52,684 nt of DNA, taken from Nocardia brasiliensis IFM 10847 (GTDB taxonomy: Bacteria > Actinomycetota > Actinomycetes > Mycobacteriales > Mycobacteriaceae). The stretch spans positions 1 through 52,684 of the forward strand of contig NZ_BAUA01000052.1 of NCBI RefSeq assembly GCF_000710915.1, read 5' to 3'. Positions 35,561 through 44,320 of this stretch are shown one piece after another (the stretch's first letter is position 1; every line of letters begins with the position of its first letter). Both the position numbers and the translations under genes were made by a program. Under the pieces are notes generated by a model that was not told the DNA's origin, did not search any database, and saw only the letters and a list, made by a program, of their open reading frames with translations.

Positions 35561-36436
35561 TCAGTCGGCGAGCAACTTCAGCACGACGGGCCGCGACAGC
35601 GTGCCCGATACCCGGCGGGCGAGTTGGTTGGCGCTCGCGCCCGTCGCGTGTGCGTCGCGGAGCGCGGCGGCCAGCTCGTCGCGCGCGGCCTCGGCCGCGG
35701 CCTGTGCGGCGCGCAGGCGTTGTGCGGCGCGGTCGACCGCGGCGTCGGGATCGAGGCCAGGGTCGGGGTCGGTGGCATCGCACTCCGCCTGAGCGGTCAA
35801 CTCGTTGACCGGTTCCGCTCCTGGCTGGACGGCGGGCTCGCGCCGCTGATAGGCGCGCGGGAAGTTCTGCATCGCCGCGCGGGCGAACTCCTGCATGAAC
35901 TCGCGGGTCGCGTCCCTGTCCTCGGCCGCGTCGCCGAGTAGCAGCCGGGTGGTCTGCGGCACCGCGAGACTCCAGTTGGACATGCCGCAGAGCGCGAGCA
36001 GCAGGTGTCCGGCGTAGCGGGCGTCGACGCCGAATTGGTCGATGGCCCTGTCGAATTTCTGCTCGTAGTGCTGGGCCCGCCAGCCGTCGATGTCGTGCGC
36101 GTCCACCCCGCGGTGCAGTCCCTCCCAGAGCAGCAGGCGCAGCAGTTGCGGGTTGTTGTTGTGATAGTCGAACAGCTTCGCGACGTAGCGGCCCGGATCG
36201 GTCTCGGTCAACGGCTGGACCACGTCCATGAATTCCCGCATGGTGTCGATCAGGATGACGTCGAACAGCTTGTCCTTGCTGCCGAACAGACCGTAGATGC
36301 GTTCCTTGTTCACCCCGGCCGCTTCGGCGATGCGGTCGACCCGCGCCCCGGCCAGGCCGTACTCGGCGAATTCGTCGCGGGCGGCGCGCAGCAACGCCTG
36401 CTTGGTCGCGTCGCTGCGCTTCATCGTTGCCGTCAT
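35561..36436 (-). CDS. TetR family regulator with a second C-terminal HTH
   Basis: A 291-residue protein, about 90 longer than a usual TetR. The N-terminal HTH is TKQALLRAARDEFAEYGLAGARVDRIAEAAGVNKERIYGLFGSKDKLFDVIL, followed by a normal ligand domain to about residue 195. A linker (PAVQPGAEPVNEL) leads to a coiled-coil-like helix (DRAAQRLRAAQAAAEAARDELAAAL), then an HTH-like end (LRDAHATGASANQLARRVSG and LSRPVVLKLLAD). Two DNA-binding units in one chain would allow looping or a different target choice. ATG 36436 lies 25 bases from a palindrome shared with the divergent MFS pump. Confidence 0.9.
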   Translation of the reverse strand: MTATMKRSDATKQALLRAARDEFAEYGLAGARVDRIAEAAGVNKERIYGLFGSKDKLFDVILIDTMREFMDVVQPLTETDPGRYVAKLFDYHNNNPQLLRLLLWEGLHRGVDAHDIDGWRAQHYEQKFDRAIDQFGVDARYAGHLLLALCGMSNWSLAVPQTTRLLLGDAAEDRDATREFMQEFARAAMQNFPRAYQRREPAVQPGAEPVNELTAQAECDATDPDPGLDPDAAVDRAAQRLRAAQAAAEAARDELAAALRDAHATGASANQLARRVSGTLSRPVVLKLLAD

Positions 36437-36460
36437 GGGTTCGACTTTACCAGCCCATTA

Positions 36461-36504
36461 AACCAACTATTTGGTTGACATCTTTGCGGTAGCAGTCCTA
36501 ATGT
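36461..36504 (+). promoter_or_regulatory. MFS promoter with overlapping TetR operator
   Basis: AACCAA-CTAT-TTGGTT (36461-36476) is a perfect palindrome that overlaps the -35 TTGACA (36475-36480). TAATGT (36499-36504) follows after 18 bases as the -10. Transcription would begin at about 36511, next to ATG 36512, so the MFS mRNA is probably leaderless. Confidence 0.7.
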
Positions 36505-36511
36505 CGTCCGC

Positions 36512-37756
36512 ATGGCAACGCAGACACTTCTCGCGGCCGGCGCCCCGGCCACCGCGCCCACCCGTAGCGCCCCATCGCGCGCTCACACGGCGCGCACCCT
36601 GCCTGTTTTCGTGCTGTCCGCCTTGCTCGCGACCGGCCAGATGTATGTCCCGATTCCGCTGTTCACCGCCATGAAAGCGGACTGGAACGTCGGCTCGGGC
36701 GTGATGACCTGGATCATCAGCGCGTTCGCCTTCGGCTACGCCGGCGGGTTCGTACTGTTCGGCCCGCTCTCGGATCGCTACGGCCACCGCAGGGTGCTGA
36801 TGACCGGCATGCTCGTGGCCGCGGTGGTCACGCTGTTGACCGGCTTGGCGTTCAGCGCGCCGGTGGCGGTCGCGCTGCGCGTCGTCCAGGGTCTGGTCGT
36901 CGGCTCGATACCGCCCGCGATCATGGCCTATGTCGCCACCCGCATCACGCCCGCGCACCGCGCGGTGGTGACCATGTCCATCGCCACCTCGTTCCTGGCG
37001 GCGACCGTGATCGCGCAGATCGTCTCGCAGGCGGTGGTCGCCTCCTTCCCGTGGCGCTCCGTATTCATCGCCTCCGCAATCGTTTTCGCGGTGCTCGCGG
37101 TCGCACTGCGCAAGGTGATGCTCGAGGACGCCCCCACCGGGCGCGACCTGCCGCTGCGGCACAGCTATGCCGCGATCCCCGCGGTGTTCCGGCTGCTGCC
37201 CCTGGTGCCGATGCTGGTCGCGGGTGCGATGAGCATGGCGGTGATGGTCGGCATCTACACCGGTCTCGAACTCACCGGAGTGGTCGAGAGCTCGGGTGAA
37301 CTGCTCACACTGCGGGCGGGCGCACTGCCGGTGATGCTGTTGCTGCCGTTGCTCGCGGTGCCGCTGGCGCGTCTGTCCAAGCACAACCAGATCGTGCTCG
37401 GTGTGCTGGTCGCCGCCGCCGCGATGGTCGCGGCTACCTTCGAGGGCAGCCACCTCGCCGTGCTGACCGTGCTGCTCGCCGTGATGGTCGGCGGACTCGG
37501 CGTGATCGCGCCGGCCGTGCTGCAGAGCGCGGGCGAACTAGGCGGCGAATCCCGTGCCGCCGCAATGTCGGTCGCCATGTTCAGCTTCTATGTCGGCGCC
37601 ACCGTGGGGCCGCTGGTGGCCGCGGCCGCCGCGCCGCACGGGTTCGCGGCCTTGGCCTGGACGCTGGCCGCACTGCTGGTCGCAGCCCTGGGCATGACGG
37701 TGATCGGCTTGTTGCTGCAGCGCCGCGTGCAGGCAAAGGCTGCGGCCCTCGCCTGA
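36512..37756 (+). CDS. MFS transporter
   Basis: A 414-residue secondary transporter of the major facilitator superfamily with 12 predicted membrane helices. Motif A is clear after helix 2 (FGPLSDRYGHRRVLM), and VVQGLVVGSIPPAIMAYVATRI with RVVQG marks helix 4. Overall layout resembles the YnfM/arabinose-efflux type of drug or metabolite exporters. The first 30 residues are a hydrophilic Ala/Thr-rich lead. It starts at ATG 36512 without a Shine-Dalgarno, consistent with a leaderless message. The divergent TetR gene with its operator over this promoter points to ligand-induced efflux; the substrate is unknown. Confidence 0.93.
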   Translation: MATQTLLAAGAPATAPTRSAPSRAHTARTLPVFVLSALLATGQMYVPIPLFTAMKADWNVGSGVMTWIISAFAFGYAGGFVLFGPLSDRYGHRRVLMTGMLVAAVVTLLTGLAFSAPVAVALRVVQGLVVGSIPPAIMAYVATRITPAHRAVVTMSIATSFLAATVIAQIVSQAVVASFPWRSVFIASAIVFAVLAVALRKVMLEDAPTGRDLPLRHSYAAIPAVFRLLPLVPMLVAGAMSMAVMVGIYTGLELTGVVESSGELLTLRAGALPVMLLLPLLAVPLARLSKHNQIVLGVLVAAAAMVAATFEGSHLAVLTVLLAVMVGGLGVIAPAVLQSAGELGGESRAAAMSVAMFSFYVGATVGPLVAAAAAPHGFAALAWTLAALLVAALGMTVIGLLLQRRVQAKAAALA

Positions 37757-37773
37757 TCATCGGCGAAACCGAA

Positions 37774-37805
37774 AGGCCGGCATCGCGATTCAGCGGTGCC
37801 GGCCT
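37774..37805. terminator. Bidirectional hairpin between MFS and ramB
   Basis: AGGCCGGCA (37774-37782) pairs with TGCCGGCCT (37797-37805); the genes on each side are convergent. Confidence 0.75.
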
Positions 37806-37811
37806 CGGGTG

Positions 37812-39218
37812 CTACTTGAGCACGTAGGGCGAGACCGAGCTGCGGTGCTCGCTGATGTCGAGGACCTTGCCCAGCGGCGGGAACGCGCGCTGCGGGCAGT
37901 TGGTGCGATCGCAGACGCGACAGCCCGCGCCGATAGGGGTGGGCTGGACCTCGTCGAGATCGATGCCGTCGGCGTAGATCACCCGGCCCGCGTGGCGCAG
38001 TTCGCAGCCGAGACCGATGGCGAAGGTCTTGCTCGGCTGGCCGTAGCGGGTGGCGCGGCGCTCCACCGTGCGGGCCACCCACAGGTATTTGCGGCCGTCG
38101 GGCATCTGCGCGATCTGGGTCATGATCTTGCCGGGATAGGCGAAGGTCTCGTAGACGTTCCAGAGCGGACAGGTGCCACCGCTGGCGGAAAAGTGGAAAC
38201 CGGTGGCGGACTGGCGTTTCGACATGTTGCCCGCCCGATCGACCCGCACGAAGGAGAACGGCACCCCGCGCAGTTTCGGCCGCTGCAGCGTCGAGAGCCG
38301 ATGGCAGATGGTTTCGTAGCTCTGGGTGAAGAACGCGGACAGCCGCTCGATGTCGTACCGGAAGTCCTCCGCGACCTCGTGAAAATGCGTGTACGGCAAC
38401 ACGGTTGCCGCGGCGAAATAGTTCGCCAGCCCGAGCATCGCCAGCTTCTTGGTGTCCTCGGAGGCGAAATTGCCTTCCTCGACCAACTTTTCGAGCAGCT
38501 CACCGCATTCGAAATAGGCGAGCTCGGCGGCCAGTTTGAAGGTGCGCTGCCCGCCGGACAGATGTGGTGCGATCTCGAGTCGCTGGGTCTGCTCGTCGTA
38601 GCGGTGCAGCACGCCCTCGCCGAGGTCGATGCGTTCGACGATGCGCACGTCGTGTGCGCGCAGGATCCGGGCCACCTCACTGTGCACGTCGCCGCCGTGG
38701 AAGCGGATGCGCGCGGTGAGTTCCTCTGCGGCGGTGTCCAATTCGTGGATGTAGTTCTGCCGCTGATAGAAGTAGTCGCGCACCTCCTCGTGCGGCTTGC
38801 TGATCGTCGCGCTGCCCGAGCCGTCGGCGAACCGGTCTTCGGTCGCGGCGGCCAGCTGGGCGGAGGTGTTGCGGTAGCGGTTGTGCATGTTGACCAGGGC
38901 GCGCGCCATGCTGGGATGCGCGGACACCATGTCGGCGATCTCCTGGGTGTCGGCCTCGATGCCCAACTCCTGGTCCATCACGACCTCCTGGAGTTCGGCG
39001 ATGAGCCGGGTGTCGTCCTGGGAGGAGAAGAAGGTCGCGTCGACGCCGAACACCTCGCTGATCCGCAGCAGCACCGGCACGGTGAGCGGACGCACGTCGT
39101 GTTCGATCTGATTCAGGTAGCTGGCCGAGATCTCCAGCTTCTGAGCAAGCGAGACCTGGCTCAGTCCCCGTTCGGTGCGCAGCTGGCGTAGCCGCGCCCC
39201 GACGTAAGTCTTGGCCAT
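37812..39218 (-). CDS. ramB: RamB-type regulator of acetate/glyoxylate metabolism
   Basis: A 468-residue regulator like RamB (Rv0465c in M. tuberculosis), which represses isocitrate lyase and acetate genes. Residues 5-65 are an XRE HTH (VGARLRQLRTERGLSQVSLAQKLEISASYLNQIEHDVRPL). A middle domain of the IrrE-like/short-chain fatty acyl regulator type contains RTFKLAAELAYFECGELLEKLV and AMLGLANYFAAATVLPYTHFHEVAEDFRYDIERLS. The end carries a cysteine cluster (LGCELRH, GCRVCDRTNCPQRAFPPLG) that may bind metal. ATG 39218 (MAKTYVGARLR). Its isocitrate lyase target is not in this window, unlike in M. tuberculosis. Confidence 0.95.
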   Translation of the reverse strand: MAKTYVGARLRQLRTERGLSQVSLAQKLEISASYLNQIEHDVRPLTVPVLLRISEVFGVDATFFSSQDDTRLIAELQEVVMDQELGIEADTQEIADMVSAHPSMARALVNMHNRYRNTSAQLAAATEDRFADGSGSATISKPHEEVRDYFYQRQNYIHELDTAAEELTARIRFHGGDVHSEVARILRAHDVRIVERIDLGEGVLHRYDEQTQRLEIAPHLSGGQRTFKLAAELAYFECGELLEKLVEEGNFASEDTKKLAMLGLANYFAAATVLPYTHFHEVAEDFRYDIERLSAFFTQSYETICHRLSTLQRPKLRGVPFSFVRVDRAGNMSKRQSATGFHFSASGGTCPLWNVYETFAYPGKIMTQIAQMPDGRKYLWVARTVERRATRYGQPSKTFAIGLGCELRHAGRVIYADGIDLDEVQPTPIGAGCRVCDRTNCPQRAFPPLGKVLDISEHRSSVSPYVLK

Positions 39219-39311
39219 TCGTCCAGTTTATGGTCGATTTCGCAACCCTGCCAATGGGGAATTAACAGCAGAGCTGAGCGATTTGTCACAGCGAGGCGCT
39301 ACCGTCGTCGG

Positions 39312-40823
39312 GTGTTGTTCTCGCATGTCGTCCAGGCTTCGGAGACGGTTCGCGCAACCAGGTCACGGAAAACGAAGATCGCCGCCTTCGCCGAGTTGCT
39401 GACCACCGCCGGACCGGACGAGCTCGCGCCCGTCGTCGCATGGGTCTCCGGCGAGCTACGCCAGGGACGCATCGGCACCGGCTGGCGCACCCTGGCCGGG
39501 CTGGACACGCCCCCGGCTCCCGTTGCGACGCTGACGGTTTCGGCCGTCGACACGGCGCTGAGCAAGGTGGCCGCGACCTCGGGTACCGGTTCCACCGCCC
39601 GCCGTAAAGAGCTGCTGGTGGCGCTGTGGACCGCGGCGACGTCGGATGAGCAAGCCTTTCTGCTGCGGCTGCTGACCGGTGAACTCCGCCAGGGTGCGCT
39701 CACCGCGATCGTCAGCGAGGCCGTCGCGGTGGCCGCGGCGGTGCCGGTGGAGCTGGTGCGGCGGGCCTACATGCTGTCGGGCCGGCTGCCGGTCACCGCA
39801 CTCGCCGCATTGACCGGCGGGGTGGCGGCGCTCAGCGAGTTCCGTTTGGAGGTGGGCCGCCCGATCCAGCCGATGCTGGCCTCGCCGGGGGCCTCGCTCG
39901 ACGAGGCCCTGGCCGAATTCGACGGCAAGGTGAGCGCCGAGATCAAGATGGACGGCGCGCGGATCCAGGTGCATCGCACGGGCCCGCGGGTGTGGGTGTT
40001 CACCAGGACGCTGCGCGACATCACGGCCGGCGTACCGGAATTGGTGGACCTGGTCCGCGGACTCGACTGCGACAGCGTCGTGCTGGACGGCGAGACCCTC
40101 GCGCTCGACGATTTCGGGCGGCCCCGCCCGTTCCAGGAGACGATGAGCCGCTTCGCCGAGGTGAGCTCGACCCGGGAACTGCTGCTGCATCCGTACTTCT
40201 TCGACTGCCTGCACCTGGACGGTCAGGACCTGCTCGACGCGCCGCTGTCCGAGCGGCGGGCCGCGCTCACGAGAGTGGCCGGGGAACACAGCATTCCCGC
40301 GCTGCTCGAACCGGACGCGGAGGCGGCCGCCGAGTACTTCGACGGCGCGCTCGCCGCGGGCCACGAGGGTGTGATGATCAAATCGCTGGTCGCGCCGTAC
40401 GCGGCGGGCCGGCGGGGTCGCGCCTGGCAGAAGATCAAGCCGACGCACACCCTGGACCTGCTCGTGCTCGGCGCCGAATGGGGCTACGGCCGCCGCACCG
40501 GGTACTTGTCGAACCTGCATCTCGGCGCCCGCGATCCGCACACCGGCGAACCGGTGATGGTCGGCAAGACCTTCAAGGGGCTCACCGACGCGCTCTTGCA
40601 GTGGCAGACAGCGGAATTCCCGCGGCACGAGCGCACCCGTGACGAGCACACCGTCTACCTGTATCCCGAACTCGTGGTGGAGATCGCCCTGGACGGAGTC
40701 CAGGTCAGTCCGCGCTATCCCGGTGGCGTGGCGCTGCGCTTCGCCCGGGTCGTTCGCTATCGGCCAGACAAAGAGGCCCGCGATGCCGACACCATCGACA
40801 CCGTGCGCGCGCTGCTGCCCTGA
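39312..40823 (+). CDS. ligB: ATP-dependent DNA ligase (LigB type)
   Basis: A 503-residue ATP-dependent ligase close in size and layout to mycobacterial LigB (Rv3062). The N-terminal DNA-binding domain (about 1-190) precedes the nucleotidyltransferase core with Lys212 in SAEIKMDGARIQVHR, the residue adenylated by ATP. Further motifs are LDGETLALDD (III), FFDCLHLDGQDLL (IIIa), HEGVMIKSL (IV) and RAWQKIKPTHTLDLLVLGAEWG (V), then an OB-fold domain ending RFARVVRYRPDKEARDADTIDTV (VI). A second, non-replicative ligase probably used in repair. The start is GTG 39312; no strong Shine-Dalgarno. Confidence 0.94.
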   Translation: MLFSHVVQASETVRATRSRKTKIAAFAELLTTAGPDELAPVVAWVSGELRQGRIGTGWRTLAGLDTPPAPVATLTVSAVDTALSKVAATSGTGSTARRKELLVALWTAATSDEQAFLLRLLTGELRQGALTAIVSEAVAVAAAVPVELVRRAYMLSGRLPVTALAALTGGVAALSEFRLEVGRPIQPMLASPGASLDEALAEFDGKVSAEIKMDGARIQVHRTGPRVWVFTRTLRDITAGVPELVDLVRGLDCDSVVLDGETLALDDFGRPRPFQETMSRFAEVSSTRELLLHPYFFDCLHLDGQDLLDAPLSERRAALTRVAGEHSIPALLEPDAEAAAEYFDGALAAGHEGVMIKSLVAPYAAGRRGRAWQKIKPTHTLDLLVLGAEWGYGRRTGYLSNLHLGARDPHTGEPVMVGKTFKGLTDALLQWQTAEFPRHERTRDEHTVYLYPELVVEIALDGVQVSPRYPGGVALRFARVVRYRPDKEARDADTIDTVRALLP

Positions 40824-40986
40824 ACGGCGGTGCGGCTTCGGCGATTCGGCGCACAGCCGCGCCGCCGCGATGCGAAGATGGCGCTGCCACTGCAAATAAG
40901 GGCTCCTCAGGGGCGTGGGGTGCGGGCCAGAATGCAGTGGGTTCGGCGGGATGCTGCTTCGGGATCGGGGATGACGGTTGGGTTCG

Positions 40987-42222
40987 ATGGTGTGGCGGCT
41001 GCGCGCGCTGGCGCTGGCCGCGGTCGTGGCGGTGAGCGCGGTGCTCGGCACCCTCGCGCACGCCGATCCGATCGATGATCTGCTCTTTCCCTCCAAGAAC
41101 ATCGCCGATGTCATGCCGACGCCGCTGGGCGATCCGTTCTACGTCCCGCCGGCCGGCTTCGAATCCCGCGCTCCGGGCACGGTTCTCGCGTCCCGCCCCG
41201 GCGGCACCGGTGTCACGGGTGTGCCGCTGACCTCCACCGAGCTGCTGATCCGTTCGAACGACGCGAAGGATCAGCCGGTGCCCGTGGTCGCCACCCTGCT
41301 GATGCCGACGACGCCGTGGACCGGTCCGGGCCCGCGGCCACTGGTCACGCTGAACCCGGCGATCGATTCGCTCGGGCACCAGTGCGCCCCGTCGTACGAG
41401 CTGCGGATGGTGTCGAGCAAGTTGTGGATGGCGCAGATCCCGCTGTCCAAAGGATTCGCGGTGCTGGTGCCCGATCATCAGGGGCCCCGGCAGGCGTACG
41501 CGGCGGGTCTGATGGCCGGGCACGCGGTGCTCGACGCGATCCGGGCCGCGGTGCGCACCTCCGAACTCGGACTGGAACCCGCCGCGCCGACCGCGATCAC
41601 CGGTTACTCCGGCGGCGCCATCGCCTCCGCCTGGGCCGCTCAGCTGGCGCCGCGCTACGCGCCGGAGCTGAATCTCGTCGGGGTCGCGTTCGGCGGGGTG
41701 CCCGCCGATTTCGAGATGCTGATCCACACCATGAACGGGCGCGACGCCGCCTCCGGGGTCTTCCTCGCCGCGACGCTGGGCCTGGCGCGCGAGTATCCGG
41801 AGATGCTCGACCTGATGAACGACAACGGCTGGCGCCTGGCGCGGGTCGGCCGGGACTTCTGCATGGCCGCGGAGGAGTTCGTCGGCCTGGTCGCGCCGAT
41901 TCCGGTGCAGGCGCTCACCGACGTGCCCGCGCCTACCGAGGTCCCGTTCATCCGCGAGATCCTGGCGCAGAACCGGCTCGGCGCCCTGCCGCCGACCATT
42001 CCGGTGTTCATGTATCACGGCGGGAACGAATGGTGGGTGCCGCTGGCCGGTGCCGAGAACCTGTATCGGGACTGGTGCCGCGGCGGTACACAGGTGGATT
42101 TCCAGGTATATCTCGGTGAACATTTCATCGTCAGCACCAGCGGCATTCCTGGTGCATATGCCTGGATCGAGGACCGCGTCGCGGGCAAGCCGACGGCGCC
42201 GGGGTGCACCCGATTCGGCTGA
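40987..42222 (+). CDS. Secreted lipase (LIP family)
   Basis: A 411-residue exported lipase of the LIP family (Candida antarctica lipase A-like), common in Nocardia and Rhodococcus. Residues 1-29 are a signal peptide ending AHADP. The lipase domain has PLVTLNPAIDSLGHQCAPSYEL, VLVPDHQGPRQAYAAGLMAGHAVLDAIRAA, and the nucleophile elbow ITGYSGGAIASAWAAQ with Ser208. The acid is likely Asp in MYHGGNEWWVPL or nearby, and the His in YLGEHFIVST. ATG 40987 is preferred over an in-frame TTG nine bases upstream. Probable role: scavenging fatty acids from external glycerides. Confidence 0.9.
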   Translation: MVWRLRALALAAVVAVSAVLGTLAHADPIDDLLFPSKNIADVMPTPLGDPFYVPPAGFESRAPGTVLASRPGGTGVTGVPLTSTELLIRSNDAKDQPVPVVATLLMPTTPWTGPGPRPLVTLNPAIDSLGHQCAPSYELRMVSSKLWMAQIPLSKGFAVLVPDHQGPRQAYAAGLMAGHAVLDAIRAAVRTSELGLEPAAPTAITGYSGGAIASAWAAQLAPRYAPELNLVGVAFGGVPADFEMLIHTMNGRDAASGVFLAATLGLAREYPEMLDLMNDNGWRLARVGRDFCMAAEEFVGLVAPIPVQALTDVPAPTEVPFIREILAQNRLGALPPTIPVFMYHGGNEWWVPLAGAENLYRDWCRGGTQVDFQVYLGEHFIVSTSGIPGAYAWIEDRVAGKPTAPGCTRFG

Positions 42223-42335
42223 TGGACGCGGGAATCCGGGCCGATAGAGGACAGGAACCAACTTAACGCACGGCCGACGCGCGGTTAACCGCAACCACCT
42301 GGCAATCCTATTGACCCGTACCGCACACTAGAGGC

Positions 42336-43664
42336 GTGACCGTCGAATTACTGGTTCTTCTGATCGTCATCGTCACAGCACTCGCATTCGATTTCACCAA
42401 CGGGTTCCACGACACCGCGAATGCCATGGCGACCTCGATCGCCACCGGCGCCCTGCGGCCACGCGTCGCGGTCGCCCTGTCGGCGGTGCTCAACCTGGTC
42501 GGGGCCTTCCTGTCCGTGGCGGTCGCCGCCACCGTGGCCAAGGGGATCGTCCGGCTCGATGCGGTGCAAGGCCACGACCTGCTGATCATCGTCTTCGCCG
42601 GCTTGGTCGGCGGCATCCTCTGGAACTTGCTCACCTGGCTGTTCGGACTGCCGTCGAGTTCCTCGCACGCCTTGTTCGGCGGGCTGATCGGCGCCACCCT
42701 GGCCGCGCTCGGCTGGAGCGGAGTGATCTGGGCGGCCGGCTCGGACGGCGTGCTGACCAAGATCATCTTGCCCGCCGTGCTCGCCCCGATCGTGGCGGCG
42801 CTGGTCTCGGCCCTGGGTACCTGGCTGGTCTACCGGATCACCAGGGGGGCCGATCCCGGCAAGGTGGAATCGGGCTTCCGCTGGGGCCAGATCGGCTCCG
42901 CCTCGCTGGTCTCGCTGGCGCACGGCACCAACGACGCGCAGAAGACGATGGGCGTGATCTTCCTCGCGCTGGTGGCGCACGGCACGCTCACCAAGAACGA
43001 CGAGATGCCGCTGTGGGTGATGGCCGCGTGTGCGGTCGCCATCGCGCTGGGCACCTACCTCGGCGGCTGGCGGATCATCCGGACGCTCGGCAAGGGCCTG
43101 GTGGAGATCGAATCCCCGCAGGGTCTGGCGGCCGAAACGGCCTCGGCGGCCATCATTCTCAGTTCGGCCCACTTCGGGCTGCCGCTGTCGACCACGCAGA
43201 CCGCGACCGGCTCGATCCTGGGCACCGGCCTCGGCAAGGGCGCCGAGGTGCGCTGGGGCGTGATGGGCCGCATGGTGGTCGCCTGGCTGCTCACGCTGCC
43301 GCTCGCCGGGGTCGCCGGCGCGCTGTGCTGGGCCATCGCGCATTTCATCGGCGGGCTGCCGGGCGTGCTGGTGGTGTTCGCGATCCTGCTCGGGCTGTCG
43401 GCCCTGATCTATCTGCGGTCGCGCCGGGATCCGGTGGACACCACCAACGTCAACGAATGGCCGGGCGACACGCCGGGCACGGCAGGCGATTTCGGGGGAG
43501 TTGCGAAGCCGGACGAACCGGCCGCCGCCGCGCCGCACGCATCGGGAACACCGGAAACACCGCAGGCGCCGGAGACAGAGCGTGCGTCGGGCGCGCCGCA
43601 GCCGCCCGCCCGGGAGGGGCAGCCGGCCGAGCCCGGTACGCCGAACCGGTCGGCTCAGGTCTAG
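42336..43664 (+). CDS. pitA: Low-affinity inorganic phosphate transporter (PiT family)
   Basis: A 442-residue membrane carrier moving phosphate (metal-phosphate) with protons. The duplicated PiT signatures are present: FDFTNGFHDTANAMATSIATGAL at the start, and SLVSLAHGTNDAQKTMGVIFLAL in the second half, within about ten helices. A hydrophilic Pro/Ala/Glu tail of about 70 residues follows. It starts at GTG 42336. The order pitA, small membrane protein, DUF3349 matches Rv0545c-Rv0544c-Rv0543c, so these form a conserved unit. Confidence 0.95.
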   Translation: MTVELLVLLIVIVTALAFDFTNGFHDTANAMATSIATGALRPRVAVALSAVLNLVGAFLSVAVAATVAKGIVRLDAVQGHDLLIIVFAGLVGGILWNLLTWLFGLPSSSSHALFGGLIGATLAALGWSGVIWAAGSDGVLTKIILPAVLAPIVAALVSALGTWLVYRITRGADPGKVESGFRWGQIGSASLVSLAHGTNDAQKTMGVIFLALVAHGTLTKNDEMPLWVMAACAVAIALGTYLGGWRIIRTLGKGLVEIESPQGLAAETASAAIILSSAHFGLPLSTTQTATGSILGTGLGKGAEVRWGVMGRMVVAWLLTLPLAGVAGALCWAIAHFIGGLPGVLVVFAILLGLSALIYLRSRRDPVDTTNVNEWPGDTPGTAGDFGGVAKPDEPAAAAPHASGTPETPQAPETERASGAPQPPAREGQPAEPGTPNRSAQV

Positions 43665-43676
43665 GGAGGACGCGAC

Positions 43677-43961
43677 GTGCATACGCTCATCACGAATCTG
43701 AACTCGCTGTGGAAGGTCATGCTGGCCGGGCTGGTGCTCGGCGCGGGCCTGCCCCTGGTGTTCGCGATCGGGGTACGGTTCTGGTCGGCGGCCGAGACCG
43801 TGACGGCCGATGGTCGTGTGACCCAACGCAATTACCCCGCGCTCGCGGTTGCGTTAGTGTGTTTCGGGCTGATCATCGCGGCGATCGTCACCGGGATCCT
43901 CTATACGGCAAAGGCTTTCATCGCCGCCAGGTTCGGTATTCACCTGTTCGGACAGTCCTGA
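43677..43961 (+). CDS. Small two-helix membrane protein linked to pitA (Rv0544c-like)
   Basis: A 94-residue protein with two membrane segments (LWKVMLAGLVLGAGLPLVFAIGV, about 11-33, and LAVALVCFGLIIAAIVTGIL, about 56-75) joined by a hydrophilic loop (SAAETVTADGRVTQRNYP). The end YTAKAFIAARFGIHLFG is conserved in relatives. It starts at GTG 43677, 12 bases after pitA, with GGAGG upstream. Constant pairing with pitA suggests an accessory role in phosphate transport, not shown experimentally as far as I know. Confidence 0.8.
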   Translation: MHTLITNLNSLWKVMLAGLVLGAGLPLVFAIGVRFWSAAETVTADGRVTQRNYPALAVALVCFGLIIAAIVTGILYTAKAFIAARFGIHLFGQS

Positions 43962-43971
43962 AGGGCGGAAC

Positions 43972-44307
43972 GTGACCGATCAAGCCAAACCCGCGGAACT
44001 CCGGCCGAATCTGCTCGGCCGGGTGATCGGCTGGCTGCGCGCCGGCTACCCGCAGGGGATTCCGCATTCCGACTATGTCGCGCTGTTCGCCGTATTGCAT
44101 CGGCATCTCACCGATTTCGAGGTGGTCGCGATCGCCGAGGAGCTGGCCGCCTCGAACCCGGACAGCGAGATCACGCGTGCGGAGATCGAGGACGCCATCG
44201 CGCGCGTCGCCAAGGAACAGCCGGCCGACGTCGACGTGGCGCGCGTCGCCTCGCACCTCGCGGCCGGTGGCTGGCCGCTCGCCGACCCGCCCTCCGACTC
44301 GGACTGA
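43972..44307 (+). CDS. DUF3349 domain protein, copy 1
   Basis: A 111-residue soluble helical protein matching DUF3349 (Rv0543c type). It contains VIGWLRAGYPQGIPHSDYVALFAVLHRHLTDFEVVAIAEELAAS and ITRAEIEDAIARVAKEQPADVDVARVASHLAAGGWPL. It starts at GTG 43972, 10 bases after the membrane gene. The function is unknown. A related copy follows 13 bases later. Confidence 0.85.
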   Translation: MTDQAKPAELRPNLLGRVIGWLRAGYPQGIPHSDYVALFAVLHRHLTDFEVVAIAEELAASNPDSEITRAEIEDAIARVAKEQPADVDVARVASHLAAGGWPLADPPSDSD

Positions 44308-44320
44308 GCGAGCAGCGTTC

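Noticed and set aside
39219..39311. Possible RamB site (ATTTCGCAA) upstream of ramB
   Set aside because: The known RamB motif is close to TTTGCAAA; this match is too weak to claim autoregulation.
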